Assembly: GCA_025963815.1 (NCBI GenBank)
Contig: JAOQAA010000151.1
Coordinates: 1-20,468 of the forward strand
Reading direction: 5' to 3'
Source of the DNA: Capsulimonas sp.
Lineage (GTDB): Bacteria > Armatimonadota > Armatimonadia > Armatimonadales > Capsulimonadaceae
DNA length: 20,468 nt
Positions 7,416 through 14,488 of this stretch are shown piece after piece. The position numbers and the translations under genes were made by a program. Below the pieces are notes generated by a model. It saw nothing but the letters and a program-made list of their open reading frames with translations, had not been told where the DNA came from and did not search any database. Position 1 is the first letter of the stretch, and each line of letters opens with the position of its first letter.

Positions 7416-8618
7416 ATGCGAACCATTCTCCATCTCGATCTCGACGCGTTTTATTGCTCTGTCGAGGAGCGACGCGACCCGACCTTGCGTGGCAAGGCGT
7501 TTGCGGTCGGCGGGTCACCGGACGGGCGGGGCGTGGTGGCGTCGTGCTCGTATGAGGCGCGCCGCTTTGGCGTTCGGTCGGCGATGCCGATGGGCAGGGC
7601 GCGGGGATTGTGCCCGGATCTGCTGTGCTTGCCGACGGACTTTGACGCGTATCGGAAGGCGAGCGAGGAGGTAATGGCGCGCGTGCGCGCGGTGACGCCG
7701 TGGGTCGAGCAGATCTCCGTCGATGAGGCGTTTCTGGATGTTTCGGAGCTGGGAGAGCCGGGGCGGCTGATCGCACGGCGGCTTCAATATGAGATTTTGA
7801 ACGATCTCGGGCTGTCATGTTCGCTCGGGATCGCGACCAATAAGCTGGTCGCGAAGATCGCGACGGATGTTGGGAAGATGCGTGTCGGTACGGGCGCATC
7901 CCCGCAGGCGATCTGCGAGGCGCCGCCCGGAGGCGAGGCCGCGTTTCTCGATCCGCTGCCGGCGGATGCGCTGTGGGGCGTCGGCCCCCGCACGGCGGAG
8001 CGGCTGGCGGAACTGGGCATGCGGACCATTGGCGACATCGCGCGCTGGCCCGAGGCCGACATGCGGCGGCGCTTCGGCAAGCATGGCGACTTTCTTTCCC
8101 AGCACGCGCGCGGGATCGACGACCGGCCGATCGTCACGGAGCGCGACGCCAAGTCCATGTCCAAGGAGACGACCTTCGCCAAGGATGTCACCGAGGGCGA
8201 GACGCTGCGCCAAACGCTGCGCGGGCAGGTCCGGCAGGTCTGCGCGCATCTGAAAAAAGATGGCGTCTGTGGCGGAACGGTGAAGATCAAGATCCGCTGG
8301 TCGGACTTCACGACCTTGACGCGCCAGTTCTCCATTCCTCATCCCACCGATCAAGAATCCGTCGTGCTGCCTCTTGCCCTGAAACTCCTCGAACAGACCT
8401 GGCCGGACGGCCGTCCCGTACGCCTGCTCGGCGTGGGCGTCGGCAGCTTAGAGGTTCCACAGCAGCTGAATCTCTGGGATATGCGCCCGGCGGAGGAAGC
8501 GGCGAAGGCGAAGAAAGTGGACGCCACCCTGTCCGCGCTGCGCGCTCGGTTCGGGGAGGCGGCCCTGCGCCGCGCGGATGACCTGCTGGATACGAGCTTC
8601 CAGGACAGCGAGGAATAA
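7416..8618 (+). CDS. dinB: DNA polymerase IV (Y-family translesion polymerase)
   Basis: This 400-residue, error-prone Y-family polymerase copies past damaged bases. The palm motif ILHLDLDAFYCSVEE places catalytic Asp8 at the start. ISVDEAFLDVS gives Asp103-Glu104, completing the metal site. GRGVVASCSYEARRFGVRSAMP is the typical finger segment. GVGPRTAERLAELGMRTIGDIA is the helix-hairpin-helix of the thumb, and the C-terminal little-finger domain covers about 235-345. QLNLW at 350-354 resembles a beta-clamp binding motif, though it is not at the very C-terminus. There is no clear Shine-Dalgarno before the ATG, and a possible -10 TAAAAT at 7401-7406 would give an almost leaderless message. No LexA-type box is recognised. 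The upstream repeat element separates it from the rhamnosidase gene. Confidence 0.96.
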   Translation: MRTILHLDLDAFYCSVEERRDPTLRGKAFAVGGSPDGRGVVASCSYEARRFGVRSAMPMGRARGLCPDLLCLPTDFDAYRKASEEVMARVRAVTPWVEQISVDEAFLDVSELGEPGRLIARRLQYEILNDLGLSCSLGIATNKLVAKIATDVGKMRVGTGASPQAICEAPPGGEAAFLDPLPADALWGVGPRTAERLAELGMRTIGDIARWPEADMRRRFGKHGDFLSQHARGIDDRPIVTERDAKSMSKETTFAKDVTEGETLRQTLRGQVRQVCAHLKKDGVCGGTVKIKIRWSDFTTLTRQFSIPHPTDQESVVLPLALKLLEQTWPDGRPVRLLGVGVGSLEVPQQLNLWDMRPAEEAAKAKKVDATLSALRARFGEAALRRADDLLDTSFQDSEE

Positions 8619-8640
8619 TTTGGGTCTCAATTTAAGACGG

Positions 8641-8669
8641 TTCTAATTTTTCTTGCCGTAGTGTATAAT
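8641..8669 (+). promoter_or_regulatory. Promoter of the cupin/glycosyltransferase/ABC operon
   Basis: A perfect TATAAT -10 box (8664-8669) lies 17 bp after a weak -35 candidate, TTCTAA (8641-8646). The predicted transcript start is near 8676. A GAGAGG ribosome binding site follows at 8692-8697, 9 nt before the ATG. Part of it lies in the perfect palindrome GAGGCGCCTC (8694-8703), which could fold over the ribosome binding site. Confidence 0.6.
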
Positions 8670-8706
8670 CCCCCACATACTCCATGAAATCGAGAGGCGC
8701 CTCATC

Positions 8707-9234
8707 ATGCCGACTGCAACGCCCGCCAAAGTTTCACAGACCGTTCATCCTAATGGAGAACCCGTCGGCGACCGAATCGCCGGCCTGATCGTCCGTCCCG
8801 ACGTGCACATTGTCGACACGCGTGGCGAACTATCCGAGATCTATTCTCCCGCCTGGGGATTGAGTTCTGAGCCTTTGGTCTACGCCTACCAGGTCCGGAT
8901 CAATCGGGGCCAGGGACGCGGCTGGGTCGTACACGCCAAGCAGGATGATCGCATCCACCACTGCGTGGGAACTTTGCACTGGGCCTTTTACGACGACCGC
9001 AAGGATTCGCCTACCTACGGTATGCTGAACAAGATCACGATCAGCGAACGAAATACCGCGCTTGTCATCATCCCCCAGGGCGTCTGGCACGCCGTGATGA
9101 ATGTCGGCAATATCGACGCGATTATGATCAATCTGCCGACACGGGCCTACAACCACGCCGATCCGGACAAGTTCCGGCTGCCCTTTCACAACGACTTGAT
9201 CCCTTACGATTTCAGCGATCTCGGCCCCCAGTAG
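8707..9234 (+). CDS. RmlC-like cupin, dTDP-4-dehydrorhamnose 3,5-epimerase family
   Basis: This 175-residue protein belongs to the RmlC cupin family, which epimerises dTDP-4-keto-6-deoxyhexoses. Family landmarks are DTRGELSEIYSPAW (37-50), RGWVVHAKQDDR (71-82), YDDRKDSPTYG (95-105), IIPQGVWHAVMNVG (121-134) and NLPTRAYNHADPDKFRLP (142-159). Classical RmlC has RGxH, whose His is the catalytic base. Here that place appears to be Val74, and the next His is His76. It may therefore be a subfamily with changed or no epimerase activity. It starts the operon, has a strong Shine-Dalgarno, and ends 6 nt before the glycosyltransferase gene. A role in supplying or modifying a deoxysugar for the glycosyltransferase is inferred. 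Confidence 0.8.
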   Translation: MPTATPAKVSQTVHPNGEPVGDRIAGLIVRPDVHIVDTRGELSEIYSPAWGLSSEPLVYAYQVRINRGQGRGWVVHAKQDDRIHHCVGTLHWAFYDDRKDSPTYGMLNKITISERNTALVIIPQGVWHAVMNVGNIDAIMINLPTRAYNHADPDKFRLPFHNDLIPYDFSDLGPQ

Positions 9235-9240
9235 CTTCCT

Positions 9241-10170
9241 ATGACCGACCAAACAGAAGATGCGCCGCTCGTGACGGTGATCGTCGCCACATACAATCGC
9301 AGTGTGACGCTGCGCTGGACGATCGAAAGCGTGCTGCGTCAGGACTTTGAGAATTTCGAGCTGCTGATCATTGGGGATGCCTGCACGGACGACACCGCCG
9401 ACGTCGTCGCGTCCTTTGACGATCCGCGCATTCAGTGGATCAACCTGCCGGTCAACTCGGGCTCGCAGACCGGGCCGAACAACGAGGGACTGCGCCGGGC
9501 GCGTGGGAAGTACATCGCTTATGTAGGACACGACGATCTCTGGTTTCCCTGGCGTCTGTCGGGGATGGTGGAGGCGCTGGAAACGAGCGGCGACGACTTT
9601 GTCCACGGCCTGGTCGCGCTGCTCGCGCCCGAGGGTCTGCGCGGCCTCGCGGGCGCGCCGACGGTCGGCCAAAGCTACGGCACATTCACCGTTCCACCGT
9701 CGGGATGGCTGCATCGCCGTGAGGTCCGCGACAAGATCGGGGAATGGGCCGATCCGGCGACGCTGACGCGCGCGATCGATGTCGAATACATCGGACGCGC
9801 GCATCAGGCCGGACTGAAAGTGCGCCATCTGCCGGAACTGTCGGTGCTCAAGTGGCCGTCGCCTTGGTGGCGCATGTACGCCCTGGACACTGAGTACCCG
9901 CAGGCCGAGTTCGCGGCGCTGCTGCGTGAAGATCCCAGGGCGGCCTACGACGCGGTGATGCGGCTGGCCGCCGTGCGCCTGTCGCGCGAATGGAGTCCCA
10001 AAATCTCCGTCGGGGCGGCGGCGCTTCAAATGGCTCGCTCCGTGCAGCACGTCTTTGGCGCATCCCGACTGTGGAACCGCTGGCCGTTGAACGCCATCGC
10101 CAAACGCCGAGCCGCGTACTACCGTAAGCAAAGACGGCGGGATCGAGGGCTGGGCCAGCCGCCCCGATGA
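9241..10170 (+). CDS. Family 2 glycosyltransferase
   Basis: This 309-residue GT-A fold glycosyltransferase transfers a sugar from a nucleotide donor. VTVIVATYNRSVTLRWTIES at 11-30 is the typical N-terminal strand. LLIIGDACTDDTADV is the nucleotide-binding region, and GLRRARGKYIAYVGHDDLW ends in the DxD-like metal site His97-Asp98-Asp99. The C-terminal region is basic (KQRRRDRG) and could touch the membrane; I see no clear membrane helix. The ATG lies only 6 nt after the stop of the cupin gene and has no obvious Shine-Dalgarno, so translation is probably coupled. The ABC exporter gene starts 7 nt after its stop. The acceptor and donor cannot be told from the sequence. Confidence 0.9.
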   Translation: MTDQTEDAPLVTVIVATYNRSVTLRWTIESVLRQDFENFELLIIGDACTDDTADVVASFDDPRIQWINLPVNSGSQTGPNNEGLRRARGKYIAYVGHDDLWFPWRLSGMVEALETSGDDFVHGLVALLAPEGLRGLAGAPTVGQSYGTFTVPPSGWLHRREVRDKIGEWADPATLTRAIDVEYIGRAHQAGLKVRHLPELSVLKWPSPWWRMYALDTEYPQAEFAALLREDPRAAYDAVMRLAAVRLSREWSPKISVGAAALQMARSVQHVFGASRLWNRWPLNAIAKRRAAYYRKQRRRDRGLGQPPR

Positions 10171-10177
10171 GCGTCTT

Positions 10178-11986
10178 ATGAAACACGACTCCCTTGCTTA
10201 TGACACGCGGCGTACGCTCCGGCGCGTGGTCGGCTTGTTTTCGGGCTATCGCGCCCGGATCTGGCTGACCGTCGCGGGCGTCGCCCTGTCCGCCGCTCTG
10301 GGCCTTCTTCCGCCACTGTTCCTCAAGGTCATCGTCAATCAGGGGATCCTCCTGCGCAATATGCCGCTGGTGACGCGCTACTCGCTTTACACCGTCGCCG
10401 CAGTCCTGACGGGCTTGGCGGTGACGATGCTGTACAACTACGCCAGCATTCAAGTGGGACAGCGGATCATGCGCGATCTGCGTCGCGATCTGTTCCGACA
10501 TCTGCAGCGAATGCCGCTGCGGTTTTTCACGGAGACGCGCACCGGGGAGATCCAGTCGCGCATCTCCAGCGACGTCGGCGGCGTCCAAAACGCCGTCAGC
10601 GACACCGCCACCACGATCCTCGCCCACGCGGCGGTCGTACTTTCCACCGTTGGCGCCATGCTCTTTCGGGATTGGCGGCTGACGCTGTTCTCGATGGGTA
10701 CGATCCCGATCTTCGCGCTGATCGCCGCGAAAGTCGGCCGCTTGGGGCGCACGATCAAGCGGGACGCGCAGGCGCAGACGGCTCTGCTCACGGCGGCGAC
10801 CCAGGAGATGCTGTCGGTGTCGGGGATCCTGCTGACCAAAACCACGGGCCGGCAGGAGCTGACCCTGGAGAAATTCGACCAGGAAAACAACGTCCTGATG
10901 GCGCTGCTGGTCAAGCAGTCGCTGCTCATGCGTTACTTTTATGACCGCATCGGCGTCATTCTTTCGCTCACGCCCATTTTAGTTTACTGGATGGCCGGGT
11001 ATCTGATGATCGGGCACGGCGCCCGGGAGATCAGCCTGGGCGGGATCGTCGCGTTCACGGCGCTGCAGTCGCGCCTGTTCTTTCCGCTGGCCGCGCTGCT
11101 CAATATCCAGGTCCAATTGACCAGCACCCTGGCGCTATTCGACCGGATCTTTGAATATTTGGACCTGACGCCGGAGATCGCCGATGCGCCCAATGCGCAT
11201 GAATACGCGCAGCATCCGATCCAGGGGGCGATTGAGTTTGACGACGTGACGTTTCGTTATGCTCCCGATCAGGCGAAGCCGACTTTGGATGGCGTTTCAT
11301 TTTCCAGTCGTCCCGGTGAATTGATCGCGCTGGTCGGTCACTCGGGCGCGGGCAAAAGCACGGTCAGTTATCTGCTGGCGCGACTGTACGACGTATCTTC
11401 GGGCGCCGTGCGGATTGACGGGATCGATGTCCGGCAGCTGCCGCTGGCGTCCCTGGCCGCATCCATCGGCTTCGTGACCCAGGAGACGTTTCTGCTGCAC
11501 GATACGATCCGCGAGAACCTGCGCTTCGGCGACCCTGGCGCGACCGACGAACAGATCGTCGCCGCCGCCACCGCAGCCGCCATTCACGATCATATCCTCA
11601 CGCTTCCGGATCGCTATGACACCGTGGTCGGCGAGCGTGGGTACAAGCTTTCCGGGGGCGAAAAGCAGCGGATCGCTATCGCCCGCGCCATTCTCAAGAA
11701 CCCCCAAATTTTAATTCTCGATGAAGCGACTTCGGAGCTGGACACTCATTCGGAGCAGGCCATCCACGCCGCGCTCACGCCGCTGATGCGTGGCCGCACG
11801 ACGCTCGCCATCGCGCACCGTCTTTCCACGATCCTCGCCGCCGATCAGATCCTCGTGATGGACGGTGGCCGGATCGTGGAGCACGGAACGCACGATCGCC
11901 TTCTGGCCGCTGGCGGCCGCTACGCCAAGCTATTCGCCGCGCAGTACGAAAGCAGCGCGCGTCCAGAAGCGGGCATTGCTTTTTAA
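10178..11986 (+). CDS. ABC exporter, fused permease and ATPase (MsbA/lipid-exporter type)
   Basis: This 602-residue type IV ABC half-transporter would work as a homodimer in the inner membrane. The membrane domain, about 1-335, has six helices; the first is in IWLTVAGVALSAALGLLPPL. The coupling/ETRTG region is the usual RFFTETRTGEIQSRISSD. The ATPase domain has Walker A GHSGAGKST (387-395), signature LSGGEKQR (491-498), Walker B ILILDEATSELD (Asp515, Glu516) and switch His547 (AIAHRLST). All catalytic residues are present. It is the last gene of the operon with the cupin and the glycosyltransferase, which suggests export of a glycolipid or glycan precursor. A drug or peptide exporter role cannot be excluded. 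It is convergent with the rhomboid gene, with 25 bp between the stops and no convincing terminator there. Confidence 0.93.
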   Translation: MKHDSLAYDTRRTLRRVVGLFSGYRARIWLTVAGVALSAALGLLPPLFLKVIVNQGILLRNMPLVTRYSLYTVAAVLTGLAVTMLYNYASIQVGQRIMRDLRRDLFRHLQRMPLRFFTETRTGEIQSRISSDVGGVQNAVSDTATTILAHAAVVLSTVGAMLFRDWRLTLFSMGTIPIFALIAAKVGRLGRTIKRDAQAQTALLTAATQEMLSVSGILLTKTTGRQELTLEKFDQENNVLMALLVKQSLLMRYFYDRIGVILSLTPILVYWMAGYLMIGHGAREISLGGIVAFTALQSRLFFPLAALLNIQVQLTSTLALFDRIFEYLDLTPEIADAPNAHEYAQHPIQGAIEFDDVTFRYAPDQAKPTLDGVSFSSRPGELIALVGHSGAGKSTVSYLLARLYDVSSGAVRIDGIDVRQLPLASLAASIGFVTQETFLLHDTIRENLRFGDPGATDEQIVAAATAAAIHDHILTLPDRYDTVVGERGYKLSGGEKQRIAIARAILKNPQILILDEATSELDTHSEQAIHAALTPLMRGRTTLAIAHRLSTILAADQILVMDGGRIVEHGTHDRLLAAGGRYAKLFAAQYESSARPEAGIAF

Positions 11987-12011
11987 CAGAAATTGTCGTT
12001 CAAGATGAGGG

Positions 12012-13289
12012 TTATTCGGCGTCGGCGAGCAGGGCGGCTTCGGCGCGCAGGTCGCGGGCGCGGCGCGCCCATTCGCTGTCGGGGTAGTTTTCGAGAAATG
12101 TCGAGAGCATGATGTAGGCGGCTTGGGGATCCATTCCCAGCAGCAGCTGGCCGAGGCGCAGATGGGCGATCTCGCTTTCCGAGGCGTCCGGGGTCTCGGC
12201 GATCAGGTCTTGCAGCAGGGCGATCGCGGTGGCGCGGTCGCCCTGGTCTTGAGCGGCGCCGCTCAGGCGCAGGCGTTCGCGGGAGGTAAAGGCGAGCGGA
12301 AGGCCCATCTCCACTGCCTGAGCGCAGGCGCGGATCGCGCCGACATGATGACCCTGCCGCTGGAACAGACGAACGGCGCCCGCCATTTCGCGCGCCGCCT
12401 CGCGTCGTTCCTCCGAGCTTCCATACTTTGCTTCCGCCGCCGCCAGCTCCACGCGCACGCTGGGGTTGTCAGGATCAAGCTCCAGAAACGACCGGAACTT
12501 TTCCACCGCCACGGCATGCCGCGCGCGGCCCAGCGCCGCCGCCGCGCGCGCGTCCTCCAGCGTGTACTCCTGGCGTCCGTCCCGGAACAGCCCCGTCAGC
12601 TCCGCCGTAAGCAGCCCGAACACGAAGCCCCCCAGATGAGCCCAGTAGGCGATGCCCCAGCTGGCCGGGTCGAGAATACCACGCGCGGCGCCGGCGAGGT
12701 TCTGGGCCAGCCACACGCCGAGAGCCGCCAGCGCCGGCGCTTCCAAGTCGCCCCATATATTGCCCAGCAAAAATCCGACCGGCCAGATCAGACGCAAGTG
12801 CGCCCGGTGGTAGCGGATGGCGAACGGCGCCAGGATCGCGGACACGGCGCCGCTGGCGCCGACCAGCGGTTCGGGGTTTGCGGGCAAGTGTGAGGCGAAC
12901 AGAAGGACGACCGCCATATGGAGCAGTCCCGCCGTGATTCCGCCTCCCAGAAACAAGATCAAAAATGTCCATGGCCCCACGGCGTCTTCCACATGCGGCC
13001 CGAATAGCCACAGAAAGGCCATGTTCCAGAAGAGGTGGACGAGCGAGACGTGGAAAAAGAGCGATGTGACGAGCGTCACCGGCCGGGGGGCGAGCGGAAG
13101 CAGGCCCCAGAGCCGGAACAGATGGTTTCCGAGGTCGGGCGAGCGGTCGGGCGCCGTCACGAGATAAACGAGGACGTTGAGGGCAATCAGCGTGTAAGTC
13201 ACCCATGGCGTGCGCCGGATTTTTTGTCCGGCGCTGATGGGGAGCGGGGTCACCAGCAGCAGGGCGACCCACCAGGAGGAAAAACGCAT
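12012..13289 (-). CDS. Rhomboid intramembrane serine protease with TPR-like C-terminal tail
   Basis: This 425-residue membrane protein has an N-terminal rhomboid protease domain that would cut transmembrane substrates within the bilayer. HLFWN (His85, Asn89) gives the oxyanion residues. GASG has the catalytic Ser146, and WAHLGG has the catalytic His218. The membrane part ends near residue 235. Residues about 245-425 are soluble and helical, with TPR-like repeats (AVEKFRSFLELDPDNPSVRVEL; AYIMLSTFLENYPDSEWARRA). The tail is probably a protein-binding arm. The start codon lies 9 nt after the stop of the MoxR ATPase gene, with no strong Shine-Dalgarno, so the two are likely cotranscribed and coupled. 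The natural substrate is unknown. Confidence 0.9.
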   Translation of the reverse strand: MRFSSWWVALLLVTPLPISAGQKIRRTPWVTYTLIALNVLVYLVTAPDRSPDLGNHLFRLWGLLPLAPRPVTLVTSLFFHVSLVHLFWNMAFLWLFGPHVEDAVGPWTFLILFLGGGITAGLLHMAVVLLFASHLPANPEPLVGASGAVSAILAPFAIRYHRAHLRLIWPVGFLLGNIWGDLEAPALAALGVWLAQNLAGAARGILDPASWGIAYWAHLGGFVFGLLTAELTGLFRDGRQEYTLEDARAAAALGRARHAVAVEKFRSFLELDPDNPSVRVELAAAEAKYGSSEERREAAREMAGAVRLFQRQGHHVGAIRACAQAVEMGLPLAFTSRERLRLSGAAQDQGDRATAIALLQDLIAETPDASESEIAHLRLGQLLLGMDPQAAYIMLSTFLENYPDSEWARRARDLRAEAALLADAE

Positions 13290-13298
13290 AGGACGGCG

Positions 13299-14297
13299 TT
13301 AAGCCTGCACGCGCGCGATCTGCGCCGTGAGCTTATTCAGGATCTCGCGAATAACGGCGTCGGTTCCGATCCCTTCGGCCTCGCCTTCGAAGTTCAGGAT
13401 AATACGATGCCGCAGGGCGGCGGGCGCGACGGCCGAAATATCATCAAAGGCGACGTTGTAGCGGCCATCGAGCAGCGCCCGAATCTTCGCGGCCTTGATC
13501 AGCGCCTGAGCGCCGCGTGGCGATGCGCCGAAGCGCACGAACTGGTTGGTGATGTCCGGCGCGGTCTCCGAGCGCGGGTGGGTCGCCAGGATGATCCGCA
13601 CGGCGTATTCGCGGACATGCGACGCCACCGGCACCTCGCGCGCCACCTGCCGCATCAGCATCACTTCCGGCCCGGTCAGGACTTTTTCCACGGTTGGCGT
13701 TTCGGTCCCGGTCGTCCGGTCCAGAATGGCCGATAGCTCGGCAAGCGTCGGCGACGGCACGATGAGCTTGAACAAGAATCGATCCATCTGTGCTTCGGGT
13801 AGAGGATAGGTGCCTTCCATCTCGATCGGGTTCTGGGTCGCCAGAACGAAGAACGGCTCTTCCAGTTGATGCTGGATGCCGGCGACAGTCACCGCGTGCT
13901 CCTGCATCGCCTCCAGCATCGCCGACTGGGTCTTGGGCGTTGCCCGGTTGATTTCGTCGGCGAGCACGATCTGCGCGAAGACCGGCCCGCGCTGGAATTG
14001 GAAGATCTTGCGCCCCTCGGCGTTCTCCATCAAAATGTTCGTGCCGGTAATGTCCGCCGGCATCAGGTCCGGAGTAAACTGCACGCGGTTGAACGACAAA
14101 TCAAGCACCTGGGAAAGCGTGCGCACCAGCAGCGTCTTGCCAAGGCCTGGCACCCCTTCCAGAAGCGCATGGCCGCCAGACAGCAGACAGATCAAAACGC
14201 CATCGACAATGTCCTGATGCCCAACGATGACTTTGCCGACCTCGGCGCGAACGCGGGCAAAATTATTCTTAAACTGAATGACGGCGGATTCGTCCAT
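13299..14297 (-). CDS. MoxR-family AAA+ ATPase
   Basis: This 332-residue MoxR-type AAA+ ATPase is a chaperone-like protein that usually remodels or activates partner complexes, often with von Willebrand A domain proteins. Walker A is GVPGLGKT (48-55). Walker B is VLADEINRA (from 111). The segment TPKTQSAMLEAMQEHAVTV and the sensor ATQNPIEMEGTYPLPEAQMDRFLF are hallmark MoxR sequences. The C-terminal lid (ARLL-type, FGASPRGAQALIKAAKIRALLDG) is complete. AAAGGA (14309-14314 on this strand) lies 11 nt before the ATG, a slightly long spacing. It is flanked by the large membrane protein gene upstream, across the 40-bp inverted repeat, and by the rhomboid gene downstream. A DUF58/VWA partner, common beside moxR, is not in the window. 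Confidence 0.95.
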   Translation of the reverse strand: MDESAVIQFKNNFARVRAEVGKVIVGHQDIVDGVLICLLSGGHALLEGVPGLGKTLLVRTLSQVLDLSFNRVQFTPDLMPADITGTNILMENAEGRKIFQFQRGPVFAQIVLADEINRATPKTQSAMLEAMQEHAVTVAGIQHQLEEPFFVLATQNPIEMEGTYPLPEAQMDRFLFKLIVPSPTLAELSAILDRTTGTETPTVEKVLTGPEVMLMRQVAREVPVASHVREYAVRIILATHPRSETAPDITNQFVRFGASPRGAQALIKAAKIRALLDGRYNVAFDDISAVAPAALRHRIILNFEGEAEGIGTDAVIREILNKLTAQIARVQA

Positions 14298-14488
14298 GGG
14301 TGCGCGTGTCCTTTGGGAGTGCTATAACGATAATATTGGCTTGTGGCTTGTGTTCGACCACCGGGTGGCATGCCTGTAGCCCTGGACAGGCATGAATTGC
14401 GTACGAAGCGGAACGTTGCGTTTCTTCTCGGTCGTAGAACATGCCTGTCCAGGGCTACAGGCATGCCACCCGGTGGTCGCTTTTGTTC
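14298..14488. other. Intra-operon spacer holding a large inverted repeat
   Basis: The 191 bp between the stop of the large membrane protein gene and the start of the MoxR gene (both minus strand) hold no credible gene. Most of it is the inverted repeat at 14355-14479. On the minus strand, AT-rich hexamers such as TATTAT near 14334 could be a weak -10 for the MoxR gene. No matching -35 is seen. Confidence 0.7.
14355..14479. repeat. Perfect 40-bp inverted repeat around a 45-nt centre
   Basis: Arm 14355-14394 is the exact reverse complement of arm 14440-14479. Each arm also holds its own smaller hairpin: CATGCCTGT (14369-14377) pairs with ACAGGCATG (14386-14394) around an 8-nt loop. This nested design is typical of paired REP/BIME-like elements. 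It lies 9 bp beyond the stop codon of the upstream gene and could act as an attenuator or mRNA-stabilising hairpin in the operon. Confidence 0.93.

Noticed and set aside
7005..7433. Minus-strand open frames through the spacer before dinB
   Set aside because: They read through the palindromic element; composition is repeat-driven and there is no ribosome binding site or motif.
8830..10131. 433-codon minus-strand open frame
   Set aside because: It lies opposite the RmlC-like and glycosyltransferase genes, which have clear family motifs; the antisense product is Arg/Val-rich and unrecognisable.
14355..14479. Possible CRISPR or transposon end repeats
   Set aside because: There is only one pair of inverted arms, no regular spacer array, no cas gene and no transposase.
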